Both the position numbers and the translations under genes were made by a program. Below, in pieces: positions 12,605-24,900 of a DNA stretch of 64,000 nt (within the stretch, counting starts at the first letter, position 1; each line of letters opens with the position of its first letter). Under the pieces are notes generated by a model that was not told the DNA's origin, searched no databases, and was given only the letters and a program-made list of their open reading frames with translations. Source of the DNA: Klebsormidium nitens. Its lineage: Eukaryota; Streptophyta; Klebsormidiophyceae; Klebsormidiales; Klebsormidiaceae. The stretch is from the NCBI GenBank assembly GCA_000708835.1, contig DF237294.1, positions 33,939 to 97,938 of the forward strand, in the 5' to 3' direction.

Positions 12605-14152
12605 ATGGAAGGCAAGAGAGAAGCTGAGCAAGTGAGCGTCTTTGTATCGAAATACAAGGAAAAAGCCGCTCTCAACCAGTACTGGTACTCGCCAAAGACA
12701 ATTGAGGTCATTGTGAAGGTGAGGTCAGTAGCGTCCAAGAACCAGTGCAGTCTTTCGAGAAATCACAGATTGAGCTCCGTAACAGCTTGCTTGGAGCTTT
12801 GGCAGCGGTACTAGAAAGTGGTATCCCCTTCAATTGCAAAAGTTCGTGTAGGATCTTTCAAGGTGCTCTCTCGGTCCTCGAGCTGTCAGTGCGCTGCCTG
12901 CAACTGATACAACAGGTCTCACTATAGTCCAAACATGATGCGTATGCACTTTTCTCAAACTGAGAGAGTCGATGGATCCGCAGACGCTGCACCATGCAAC
13001 CAACCGGTGTTGTGCTTGTTCCTTCGTGGGCGATGAGTGCCTTTTCAATGACCTGTATTTTCTCCTGACCATTTTGCAGGAGGTAGAGCTGGTGGCCAAG
13101 AAGGTGGCTTTCCTATCCACTCCAAGCATCTATTTCTCGCTAAGCGATGCTGCCATCAAGAAGGAGAGCTATGTCTTTGATGTAAGGGATCCTGTCTGGC
13201 TAGAATTCAGGGAGTGGTGTGACTTTGCCATGAGGTGCCATGTACCAGGAAGTATGCTTTCCTTGAAACTGTATTCAACCTCCAACAGAGCACGTTCGTT
13301 GTATTGCTTTCAGGTATAGCTACTGGTGAAGCTATGAGACAAATGACTAGGATGTGAGATCGGACGATGGTGCCCGTTCCTGCTCCAGAAGGATACAAAA
13401 GGGGTATCGTGCAAACGGCCGTACAATCAAACCAATACTGAATTCAAGTTTCGGGTAAAAAGCAGACTTGCAAATTCAGTTGGAGGCATCCTTCAAAAGC
13501 TGGTACAAATTTGTCCTCGAGATCAGTTTTCTCCGGCTTCAGCCTGACATCGTGGTCATCTGCTCGCTGCAGCTGGATACCCAGTTTGCATGTGGGAGTA
13601 ATTTCGTGCAGTACGACTTCAACAAACCCACGGATATTCCCACGTCCCTGTGGCACAGCTTCGATTGCGTTGTCATTGATCCTCCGTTCATCACAGCCGA
13701 CGTCTGGAAGAAGTATGGGGCAACGGTAACAGCACTGCTCAGACCTCAAGGTATGATCACCCCACTGATTATATTTGTCCTGACTGTTCGTCAAAACTTG
13801 CTACTTCACTGAGGGTTCTTTTTCTTCAAAGGGTTCTTCTGCTGCAAGAAACACTGGATGCAAGCCAGGATCACGACTGCCGTGTGCATCTACCTACGCT
13901 TTCCTGACCTTGAAGAACTGTGTTCGAGCCCCGTACAACAAGCAAATCTGTTCAGGCACGTGAATGTCGAATTTTGCAGGCAAGATCATTCTGACAAGCA
14001 CGCACGAGAATGCCGAGCTTCTGCACTCGCTTTTCGCAGTGACGCCCCAGTTGTTCTCCCCCTCCGTCCCCCACTTGGTTTACCAATACCGTCTGTATTG
14101 CAACTATCCCTCTACGTTCTTTTCTGAGCCTAATCCTGAGATTGGGGACTAG
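12605..14152 (+). CDS. EEF1AKMT1: eEF1A lysine methyltransferase 1-like (EEF1AKMT1/N6AMT2/Efm5 family)
   Basis: A SAM-dependent class I methyltransferase; the human and yeast relatives methylate a lysine of translation elongation factor eEF1A. Exons 12605-12718, 13080-13181, 13573-13750 and 13980-14152 (TAG) join in phase and give 188 residues, against about 214 in human. Diagnostic segments: LNQYWYSPKT near residues 19-28 (family QFWYS motif), FLSTPSIYFSL (family APSVY), FVQYDFNKPTDIP (family YDYNNP), VVIDPPF at residues 105-111 (the catalytic DPPF/Y motif) and YRLYCNYPS near the C-terminus. The start is uncertain: the frame is open upstream and matches family sequence, but it meets a stop before any ATG, so an upstream exon with the true start may exist. 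The small-protein name N6AMT2 reflects an older DNA-methylase prediction. Confidence 0.85.
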
Positions 14153-15469
14153 CTCATGAATAACCCGTATGTAGAAGTGGAATCTGTCAGCGGATTGTTT
14201 CCACATTCATGATCCTGCTTCAGCGTGCAGTGCAGTAGAATCACATGAGAGGGTAGAAAATGTTTATAGCTGGAAGGTCTAGCTTACGAGCTGAAGGCAG
14301 AGCAGTGACATGCCGAAAAATCCAGAATCAACCTAGAGTTAAGCTGATTGATCTGCTCCACGATCTTGCAATGTGCTGATCGACCTTGAGTTTTGCTAGG
14401 AATCTAGACGGTCACACTTCAAGGATCACAAAGATACATGTGCAGTCTACTCTGCATTTAATCATCCAATTTCGACCAGATCCAACATGCTGTGCAATTC
14501 GCTGCCAGGAGCGATCACGTGAGGAATGCTACGCATAGGTCGCACAATTATACTAGCTAATCATGAACCCTATCGCGATGGTCTCTTTTCACACGCCGTA
14601 GCCAGTGCGGCCATAGGCTTCTCATGGCATACAATCGATACAATCGATCCGACATTGTTATTTCAAGTTTAGATATTGAGATCGATGGCCGGACTGAGAT
14701 TGGGTCTCATACACAAAGTTGCACGATCAGACAAATGCAGCGTGCTGCGGCAGGCTCGGCTGCGCACGCATGCCTGTCACTTGCATGCATATGTGTATAC
14801 CTAAATTTGTGCACTGTACATAGCCGGCTGTGGCTACAAGTCATTACTGCGCGTCCGGACGGTACCTGGATGAAGGTGCTTAGTTGAGGTCCGACGAGCA
14901 AGCGCGCCGTTGCATGAGCCAACATGTACATGATCAATGTAAGTGCCATGAAGCTACTTAAGAAGATGGCGGCATATGGGTCGATCGTGTTCCTGAGAGC
15001 TTGGGAGCGGTGCTCAGAGTCTAGTTTACGACGTGCATCTATCCGGGAGCACCCAATTGGCGAGATTGATTGGACACAACGTCTACCTTCACGTGTTTGA
15101 GAACAAGAACCCGTACAGTTACCGTAGCAAGACTTGTGACCACCTTGTCAGACTGCCCAAATAATGCATGAAGCTTTAGCCGTATAGAAGCCTCGTGGTT
15201 GTTCAAGGCCAATACTTTCGATTGAGGATACTTCTGCGGACTGGGCTAATTCTTCCGGATCTCTGAGGCATGATCTCAAGAACCAGTCAACACGTTCACG
15301 GTGCCTCAACCGATTCATTCTTAACAACTGCTTTTCCAGTTAATCGAGCTTAATTACCTGCAAAATCTCGGAAACTCTCCGCAGCGCAGAGGCTGGGTCA
15401 CCTCCAAAGTTCGACCTCATTGTCATCGTGGCCTCATGAGCCGATTAATGCATGAGCTATTCGTATTTG
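14153..15469. other. Intergenic region between convergent genes
   Basis: About 1.3 kb, AT-rich, between the stop codons of the EEF1AKMT1-like gene and of the unrecognised minus-strand gene. Only short ORFs without coding character are present, and no repeat or RNA gene is visible. Confidence 0.6.
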
Positions 15470-18400
15470 TCAAAGCCTTTCACCAAATGCACCTAACCAA
15501 GAATTTTGGTGCATGCTTGCCCCACTCTCCTCACCCCTGCCGGGCGTCATTGTTGTTTCCAGCCTCGGCCTGGCCACACTTTGCGGACTGGGCCCGAGCA
15601 TGAGGAGCTGCTTGCCGTGCACGCGCCACACCGAGTCGGCGAGCGCCCTGCTGGAGCGTACTACTCTCCTCTGTAGGAACTCTCCCAAGCTCTCCTCCCG
15701 CGCCGGTTCCACCTGGACGATCTGGAGCCCCCGTGCTGTGAACGTCCCGGAGAAGGCCACCGGAAGCTCGCCTTCTGTGCCCAAGCACGAGGCGTCTTCT
15801 CTTGGACCACTAGGATCCGCCCCAGCAAAACACAATTTGGAGCCCGCCCTGCTATTACCCTCTGCTTCGAAGTCGTGCCCAATCGAATCCCTTTGTTCAC
15901 GAGCATTCCATCCGGGATAGCAGCCCTGGACGGTTGTCGACACGAGGGGACTGCCAGAGAGGCCCAGGGCGTGCAGGCGGTGGCGCAGCCGGGCCTCCTT
16001 GCTGGCGAGCTCGGAGACGCGCTCCGAAGCACAACGGGCGGCCGTGAGCCACCACTGGTCGCCCTGCCAGCCAGGATGAGCAGCGTTCTGAAGCAGGACG
16101 AGGTTGACTTTAATGACTGCTCGGGGAGTTGCTCTAGGAGAATCATAAGAAGTACAGTGAACACATCTGGACAGCAATCAGTCTCGACTACTTTCAATAC
16201 TACTCGGAAAGATCATGTACAAAGCCTACATTCGTCTTCCCAGCTTACGATGATGCAGCAGAGAGAACGACGGTTGGATGTTGTACCAGCAACGAGAAGA
16301 TGCTGTTGCTCTTGCCCCGCCAACGTCCTTCTTGCAACAGGGTTCCTTCCAATCTGTGCAACGACCCATACCCAATACTTACAGATGGCTGAACAGCGTT
16401 GGAAACTGGCAAAAACAGTATTGACGACGTAACGCTCTTCTGCGCCAGGGGGAGATTGGTGGACGCGCCTCACCTGGTGGGCCCAGAGGTCCGAGACGGA
16501 AGCCAAGGATGGATCACATGCGTCCAAAGGGTCAAGGACATCAGTCCGTGAGTCTCTTGAGCTCACTCGGCGCTTCTTCTTTAGGGCAAGCTGCAACCCA
16601 AAACCCGAAATTGTCAGCAACGGTGCCAAACAACTCGATTATTTTTCCGAATCAGAGGATGTACGTGTCGCAGTTGGCAAAAGCACAAGCTGACAATATG
16701 GATTGGCCCTTGCATAAAGGGCCAGCGGCAAGGAGTGACATCAGAAAGAAGGTTGCTAACTAATATCCAATGTTGTGCAGACGAATACAACCTCAGGTTA
16801 AAAGCCCAGTGATGCTCTTTCAGACCTCAAAACGGTGACAGATCCAATAGCAAGCGGGCCTCACCTGGGTTGTGCCCTGGCTGACCATGTTTGCGTCCAG
16901 CTCCCTCAGAGGCTCCCGTTCCCGCTGTGCTGCCCCAAGTGTCTCAGTAAAGAGAGGGAGAGTGCGCCCATCTGGAGGGACCATTGCAGCGATAGGCGCA
17001 GGCGGGAGAGGCTCCGCACTGGAGGCCTGCCACCCTGTGACGGGGATGAAGCGGGCAGGGAAGTCCACTCGGGGCTGATTGGGAAAAAGAAGGTCGTCTA
17101 TTGTGGGGAGGCGTGCCCGGTGAATTCTAAGGTCTGGCTCAGAAGTGGGCAGGGGCTCAAGCGAAGCCCCCTCGGGGGCAGCTGGCTCTAGCCAGGCCTG
17201 CAGGCCCAGAGGTGGCGGGGGGTGCTGCTCAAGGGGCGCAGCTGCCTCTAAAGGGTCTGACAGCCGGCGCAGGGCATGCTGCTGAGTGAGGCTGCGCACC
17301 AGCTGGTCAAACTCAGTGGGATACAGCAACTCGTCAAAGCCACCGAAGGGGCTGCCACCGAAGTCTCCAAATGGAAAGAGAGGCCCAGCTGGCAGGGCGT
17401 CAAGGGCCGCATCGTGGAGCGGAGGGCTGGGAGAGAGGTCAGGCTCTTCAGCTGCTGCTTGCGCTGTGGCCCTGGGTGGTATGCGCGCCCGTTCAATGTC
17501 AGAGACAGGTGAAGGACCTCCCAACAGGAGCCCCCCCCGGCCTCCAGAATGTTGTGGGGGCAGCCGCACTGCAGGTCGCAGCTTGTGTCCTCTATCAGCC
17601 AGCTGTTGCGGTCTCTCCATGATCAGAGGCTGTCTGCTAGCCTGGAGAGGATCAGCCATCAGTCAAGCACTGCCAAGGAGGCACTGCATGATTGCGCCCA
17701 AAGAGCTGACGAAGTTTGGAACGATTCCTGCTTCCTAACGATCCACTTTACAGCAACAGAGATACTGTCTTTCTACCTGGTGGAAAGAGGGAAGAGTGCA
17801 GCCTATGTAGAAGCGACTAAGATCCCAAGTCAGAGGGCCCTGGAGAACGCGACACAGGGCAGTATTACTGCCCAGCCACTCACCTCAAGGGGCTTGCCCA
17901 TTTGTGAAGGTGGGCCGTCCAAACCAGCCTCACTGGCAGAACGCTTGAGCCGTTGTGGTGCCAGGTTCTCTTTGCTCCCAGTCGGTGCTCCCCTGCCAAC
18001 GGCTTGGGCAGCAGTGAGGGCATGTCTGGCTGCAGCGGCCATCTGAGTGGCTTGCATGTCTACGACCTGCATACATAGCCAAGTTTTTTTGTTTCAGCGT
18101 TCCACAACCTTGGCAGTCTCTAAGCTTAACCTCTTGATGAGGATGATCGAGCTTCTGTTATGCATGCCCGTGATGCTGAGCAGTCTATCACCAAACCTCT
18201 GGGCAATGCTGATCCAATATTGGGAATTGCACGGACACGTTGAATGGTCTACTCACTGTACTCACTCTTACCAGGGCAACTTTCCTCAATCCTGGTGCCC
18301 AAAGCGATAAGAAGACCAGCAATCTGCCCGAGATTTGCAGGACCAGATTGCCTTTTGCTATACATGTTCCGTTTAAGGAGCATTGCGCTTGAAACCTGCC

Positions 18401-18707
18401 CCCAGCCGTTTCCTAAGAGGACGCAGATCAGACAGACGTCAATTGTCACCTTAGATCCTGTGAAGCTCCTCTGAAGCACCGATTGAAGAATGTTTGTGCC
18501 CACCTCGGCACGTCTTGATGCAGCCTTCTTCGGATACTTGGCAAGCGGGCGCTGTGCCTCAAGTATTCTGAGCGTTCTCAAGTTTTCAGAGTGTCCAAAC
18601 GCTGCAGTGATGGCCAGGAAGCGGACCCGATTGGGGACCTTCCGAGGATTGTTCTTACTGCCCTTCTTTAACGTCCATCTTTTAAGGTAGATACGACGTG
18701 GATACGA
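15470..18707 (-). CDS. Unrecognised protein, multi-exon
   Basis: The downstream exons join in phase: 17884-18066, 16865-17641, 16474-16590 and 15470-16063 (TGA). Upstream coding segments are 18504 to about 18700, 18272-18395 and about 18109-18208; the junction between the last two could not be brought into phase, and no start ATG was found in frame. The N-terminal part is basic and looks folded (PRKVPNRVRFLAITAAFGHS; LGQIAGLLIALGTRIEES; RFGDRLLSITGMHNRSSI). The middle is Pro-rich and acidic, probably disordered. The fourth exon holds a basic patch LALKKKRR that could be a nuclear localisation signal. The last exon begins with an amphipathic helix (RVSELASKEARLRHRLHALG) that might form a short zipper. 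I do not recognise the family. A nuclear, DNA-associated role is only a guess from the charge pattern. Confidence 0.55.
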
Positions 18708-19412
18708 CTAGCGACAGGAAAACAAGGAGCACTGAGGAAGAATTCTAATTGTGGATCAGTTGCAAGATACGAAGTGGGGACGAGGGGATCGTCCAAGCGG
18801 CGCGAACTTGGCAACACTCCTGAGGCTGCCGCTACATATCGGTAACCTTCCGCTCGGCTCTCCTGCGCTCAGAAACAAAGTCAGACTGTAGACACCACAC
18901 TCTACGGTATTCAGACCGTATTCTCATTCCCAACCAAGTCGGGCGACGGGACCTAGCATGCCACTGAGATGAATTCAAAATTCTAGCTAGTACTGGCGCC
19001 AAAACGGACGGCTTTGCTCAACAAACCGATCACGTGCTTGTATCGTACGCCATGAGTACCTAGCTCTTGCAATTTAAACCTCGCATCCAGCCAGGAATCA
19101 ACCCGGATTCGCACGGCCGGCCGCGAGGACCGGGCCGCGGGACGCGCCTCGCGGCTGTAGGCAGTCTCTATATAGGTTATATAGGTAACCATAACTATAA
19201 TACCGTGGGTACTCTCGTCGTCCGAGTCTTCACTCCTTGTCTCAACGACAAAACCGGGCGCCGCTGTGCTAACTACCGTTTACTTTCCGAGAGTTTAAGC
19301 AGTCGAAGCCGCGTCCTCAATGCTCATAGGCTCATTGCTCCTCATCGCTTCGTGCTTGGGGCAGGACGACACCTTTACGAATATCATTACCTACTGCGAC
19401 GCCGGATCGTCA
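18708..19412. promoter_or_regulatory. Divergent intergenic region before the EEF1AKMT4-like gene
   Basis: About 700 bp between the 5' part of the unrecognised minus-strand gene and the plus-strand methyltransferase ATG. It contains a GC-rich patch near 19110-19150 (GGCCGGCCGCG) followed by a short AT-rich tract TATATAGGTTATATAGG near 19168-19184, a plausible but unproven promoter region. An in-frame upstream ATG at 19320 would add a hydrophobic leader to the methyltransferase. Confidence 0.35.
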
Positions 19413-21048
19413 ATGAATGCTGCGGCAGAAAATTGCAGGCGATCGCCACCTAAGAGCAACAAAATATACTTGCAAAAGGACTACTGGGACAAGCGCTTTC
19501 AGGAGGAAGCAGAGTATGATTGGTTCAAAGGGTATGAAGAATTCCAAGAGCTTATGCACCAGCATGTAAAGCGCGAAGAGAAAATCTTGATTGTGGGCTG
19601 TGGAAATTCTGGTATGACAGAAGCAATGTACAGGGACAGATATTGCAACATTGTCAGTACGGACATCTCCGAGGTCGTTGTTGAGAGGATGCAGCAAAAA
19701 GCCGCCAGCAACGGGTGTGAAGGTGAGAAACAAAATTGTGAGTCCAGCCTGCCTTAGCAAAGATGTTGTGAGCCCTTTCTAGGTGGGCACTCAAATATCA
19801 CACTCCAAGTTTTGTCGCTGCTCGCGGTGCCTACTTTGAGCACCTGGATATGATGGCAAAAGGCGCTCTGATCAGTGGGTGGTGCACCACCACCTGAAGG
19901 GCCCCTCCAAAAAATGAGGATGACAGCCACTTTCCCAAGTGCTAGCTGGCCGATGGCGCTGCGTGTCTCACCGGCGCTGTTTGGGTGGCAGGCATCAGGT
20001 GGCAGGTAGCGGACATGCTAAATCTTCCTTTCACCGACGGCCAGTTCGATGTGGTTATCGAGAAGGGGGCAATGGACGTTTTGTTCGTTGACAGTGATTC
20101 CCATTGGGACCCGTCAGAGCCGGTGGTGGCCCGCGTGCGCGCCATGTTGACGTCCGTGCACCGAGTCCTGGCCCCACATGGCCTCTTTGTCTCCATCACC
20201 TTTGGACAGGTGAGGAACGCGCCCGTGGGTGCTGCTCTGCAGCCGCCCAGCCTTGGTTGGCCCATGGCGCTGGCAGGTCCTGAAACCACTTCTCTTCCTA
20301 AGCAGAACTCGAAAACATGGTCCGTGGAATCAGGCCATAAGCACTTATACATGATGGCTTCCCTGCATGTTCATTTTTGTTTAAATGAAAGTTCCTCGCA
20401 GAAAGCCATCCCTGGATCTCCATCTTTTTTACCTTGCAAAAGACTCTCAGACTTGCTCTGCAGCCACACTTTCGGAGAAGGCTGTTTGAGAGCCCCGCCT
20501 ACTCATGGGTGACTGCATACTCGACGTTTGGGGAAACATTTCATTACTTCTTCTACACGTTACGGAAGGTGCGGCTCTGCCCTCATAAGCCTTCGCTCCA
20601 ACATAGAATAGAAGAGAGTGTGCGAGTGGATGCAAGTACTCGGTCGAAGTCTCAAGGTGTTGCGCCAAGGGCAACACAGTTATGGATCTTGCGACTCGTA
20701 AGTCTCATTCTTGAATGACACGCACACGTGCAAGGAGGTGCCCACTTTGCTACATTCTTGCTGCGGTGTGCTCACTTGCCGGTATTCAGTTGCAAAGGCT
20801 TAGGTTTGTGATGCAAGAGGAGTCTGTGTCGTTTGCATTTAGTAGAGCAATCCCCGTCCCTGTCCTTGCAAATCGGCCCATTGACACTCGACCCACCCCC
20901 TTCAATGCAGGGGACCCAGAAAGCAGGAACAACCGAAGGAGATTGTGAACCAAAACAAAGTTTTGAACCAAAGCTTGACATGATGCATGAGACTATGGAC
21001 GACCCGGATTCACTTATGCTCATACAAGTCGATGATGAGGGAGATTAA
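19413..21048 (+). CDS. EEF1AKMT4: EEF1AKMT4/METTL13-type protein lysine methyltransferase
   Basis: A class I SAM-dependent methyltransferase of the family that modifies eEF1A lysines in animals. Exons 19413-19722, 19992-20209, 20464-20568 and 20911-21048 (TAA) join in phase to 256 residues. Signatures: YWDKRF at residues 24-29, AEYDWFKGYEEF, motif I ILIVGCGNSGMTEAMY, STDISEVVVERM (acidic SAM-ribose loop), FDVVIEKGAMDVL (motif IV region), VHRVLAPHGLFVSITFGQ and PHFRRRLF. These follow human EEF1AKMT4 and the N-terminal half of METTL13 closely. The C-terminal ~46 residues are acidic and lineage-specific. Start chosen at 19413 because it lies just before the conserved YWD block; the in-frame ATG at 19320 would add a leader (MLIGSLLLIASCLG) that looks like a signal peptide, unlikely for a cytosolic enzyme. 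The substrate in algae is inferred. Confidence 0.85.
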
Positions 21049-21940
21049 AAAGTCTGAGCCCACGCGCTATGCGGGCGCCCACGAGCCGATTTGCGTCAGA
21101 TTTAAGGTAACCGCTGAAAAGCTTGTGTCAAATCAGAGTTGAGGCACACATACAATGGTCAATGGTGAAGCCTGGCATGTAATTAGTCGTGACTCACGTG
21201 CTGATATAGTATGGATTTCCCGAAGTAATATTCTACCGGCTGATAATTCAAACCGAGGCCGTCGAGGCGGATGCCCATGCCAGTGCGTTTGTCGGTTGCA
21301 TTCGTGCAGATCCGCACTCAGTGCTGTGCGAAGGCAAGGATTTTGAGTCCAACTTATCAGCTCGTTAATGTATCTGACATACATCATGGAAGGCTGCAAC
21401 TTAAAGCTTACTTTATAACAATTGTCAATTATGGCCGCTATACTGTCACTAGGCGCGGCCAATATAATACTTGCAGCTAAATGGCCCCGCGCGCGACGGG
21501 CCTTAAGCCGGCATATATAGCAGTCCAGATGTTTTCGACAGCTGATCATTAGCCCGGTGTGAGGCTAGCGTGATGGTCGTGACAGGGTCGTGACCGGCCA
21601 ATTTCAGCTCCTTGTTCTGATTCGAAGCATTTCAAAAAAATCCCGGATAAATGAATTAGCATCGCCCTATGGCCCTGGCACAATCGAGGTGGCCTGGACT
21701 CATTGGGTCGCTGGCCGGCCGTTCCGGACCTGAGATGACATGCACGTTTCCCGACCTGACCCGGCGACTGGACACCCTAGCTGCATAGTCCCTACTATGT
21801 TTCTCTCAGGCGTGCTTGCTACTTTTACAAAGCGGTTCTAGCATACATCATTTACAGCGCTGCCATAAACACGCTCGTTTTCGCCCCTGTCTGCAAAGAC
21901 CCTCATTTAGGAGTCAGTCTCGCCCCGCTGCGACCATTTT
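21049..21940. other. Intergenic region between convergent genes
   Basis: About 890 bp, moderately AT-rich, between the stops of the EEF1AKMT4-like gene and the FAD monooxygenase gene. No coding frame, repeat or RNA gene is recognised. Confidence 0.6.
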
Positions 21941-24900
21941 CTAGGACCCACTACGGGCAGTCCCCATTGGCGCATCAGCCGGCCTCCCCCGGTTTTTGAG
22001 CTTGCTCAGGTCGAGTACCTGGCGGGGGTCGCCGAACTGCGACCGGTTGCCCAGCGTCTGGCCCAGCTCCTGCAGGTACTGCCCGTACTGCATCTGCTCC
22101 GCCTCCCACCGCTTCAGCACGGACGGCACCTCGGAGGGGGCCACCGACGCCATGGCCTCTCCCAGCCCCAGCGCATTGGCACTGCGACACGGACAGAGGG
22201 TCAAGGAAGCTATTTTGGGTCAAGGAAATTACTTTGGACTAAGTCAAAACCTTCAAAAACGCCTTCAGACTGCTGCACCTTGGGCAAATCTGCCGGTTAG
22301 AATGACCGCCCTTGAGATCGGGCCTGGCTATCAGGTCCGAAAGAAACCGTACATGGAAGTCAATCGTGTGTGTTCCTTGCATAAGATGGAGGCGCAATAA
22401 TCTTGTCAAGTAGACTACAGATTGCCCCGCACGCATCTTTGTGTAATGGACACGGCTGCACGGTGGAGCACGCGCGCACAGGCCATGCTCCAGACGCGAC
22501 TCACAAAGCTTGGTCCGCCGAGGCTGCAGTGTGGGGCCGCGGAATGAAAGCTGCCTCTCCGATAAGTGCAACGCGGCCGTGCGCCATGGCTGGTACCGCG
22601 AGATCATTGATGGTCTGCACGAACGGCTGCCGCGTCAGGGCCACCAGCTGCGCAAACTGGGGTGGCAAATGTGCTCGCGCGCGCTCCTTCTGCTGCTCCC
22701 ACACCTGGGGCCGCAGCCTGTCGCCGGGGAGCGCGTCCGCGTGGCGCTGCCCGCCCGCATCCGTCAGCACGGGCGCCAGCTCGGCGTCGGTTGGGTAGTT
22801 CCAATACCTGCGCAGCCACGTGGGCGGAAGGCTGGAAACGAGGAAGCCCTTTCCTGGTCAACCCACTAAAGGAGGCGAAGCTACGCGGCCTACCTGCACC
22901 TTCAAACTGATTGCCCGGCCAGACTGCCTCTGTTGTATACACACGGATTCCTTGCAGTTCAATTCCGTTCGATTCAGGATTCTGCATATCATGGGCGAGA
23001 AAACCCAGGACTCTCGAATTGACTGGATGGACGGCTTTGAGATCAAAAGAGAAGCAGACGACATAACCGCCTCCCTCGAGCACAGTCCTGGAGTCGGGCA
23101 GATGATAGATCGTTCATGGGTCAACAGACCTGGCCAGGCCTGCACAACTTGAGCAGGGCACGCTCCGCTCACCAGACCCAGTTCATGTCGCGCTCTCCCG
23201 GCGCGAGGCTGCCCCCCGGCCCCGGGATAAGGTAGCTCAGGATCTGCGTGCCAGGCCCGTGGAAGAACGTGAAGCGGCCCATAAGCGTGGCCGCCACGTT
23301 GGCAGGCAGCTCCCGCTCGGGCACCACCTGGACACAGCCGCCGCACGCGGAGGTCAGGCCGGCCGCCACAGCCATGAGGTATAATTCCTAGTCTAAATGG
23401 GCGGAGAACGCGGGACCATAAGGGCGGCGAGTTCCAGTGGGCTCGCCAGGGGCATCAAATCCAGTAATCATTAAATCTGCTTCCTCCGAGATGCCACTTG
23501 TCTGGATTTTCGCTCATTGAGCTGCCTTTACAAGCTTGATCATATCTTACAAGATGCGACGTTCTATTTTTGGAACCGACGGAAGACGTCTTTTGTTGCA
23601 CGGACCTCGAACATGATCGAAACATGACAACAGCAGACATGTGAGCATTTTTTATTTTCTATCGATCCATCGAAAACGGCTTAGAGTGCGTGTCAGCCAC
23701 AGGGTGTCGACTCTTCTGCAGAATGTTCCTTTGAAGAAAGAAGCGGCACAGATTCACACAGAAAAGCCAACGGGTGCCAGCTTTCGTAGAAATTCACTTG
23801 CTGAAAAGATCGCAGCGCCTTAGGAAAAAAGGGAATTGAAAGAAAGAGCAAGGAGAAAGTCACATCAAACTTGAGGGCCGACCATCCCCAGTCACAACCA
23901 CGACTGTTAAATTCTCTTGGCAAGAATCTACAGCAGAGGTCTCGAGCACTTCACTACCTACCCAGAGTATCACGAGACAACGTCCACTCTCATCTTTACT
24001 GACATGACAGCAATAATGAGCCCAAAGAAATAAGACGGTCCAATCATCCGAAGTGCAAGCTCACGGGTCTGAAACCAGAAAGATGGCTGCCCCCTGCTTC
24101 GCCGTTTTTAGAAGGAGACCAGCACTGTGTTGACTCCTCCATGAATCGAACTAGATCTCCTGCCTCCTAGCCAGCGCGTGCGCTCACCCCTCTCCACGCA
24201 ACATAACCCGCGTAGCGCTTCTCCACGTCTGGCAGCAGCTGGTGGCGCACCACAGAGCGTGGACCGTCCGCGGCCACAAACAGGTCAGCCGGCACGCTCG
24301 CCCCACCTTCTAATTGCACCTCGACCTGGTTTTTGTCCTCAGAGAATCCGGAGACAGGGCTGCCGCTGTGGTACCTGGCTGGGAAGGAGGGGGCAACCTT
24401 GATGAGGCTGGCAAGGTGGACCAAGCCTTGCGAAAGCAAGAGTCTTCACGGTTGAAATGAGGCCTCTTTGTAGGGAGAATTTTGGAACTGCTACACTGCT
24501 TGGATACTTCCGGAAAATAGTAATTGAGAAGAAGAGTTCGGTCATTCATGTATCACAGCTAAAACAAGGACCTGAGTAAGGACTCACTTATGGTTTGCAG
24601 AGAACAGAGTCATTAGAGGTCCATGACGTGGAAAAGTGAACCATTGGAGGCGCGTACCTGTCGACGGGAAAGGCGTCCTTGAGTGCCTTGTAGAGCACGG
24701 ACCAGGAGGTCATGCGTTGCGTGTAGTCCTCCTTGCGCGTGACACCCCCCTCGCGGTCCAGGTACTGCCGCCGCTCACAGCGCACACTCATGGCGTCCGG
24801 GGGCGCCAGGTCCATGACACGGAAGAAGTCGAGCACGTGTCGCTGGAGCACGATGCCTGCAAGGAGGCAGAGAAGCAGGAGCAACAGCGTCAGTGGACTG

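Noticed and set aside
19320-19412. An upstream ATG giving the EEF1AKMT4-like protein a signal-peptide-like leader
   Set aside because: The family is cytosolic and the conserved part starts after the second ATG at 19413; kept only as an alternative start.
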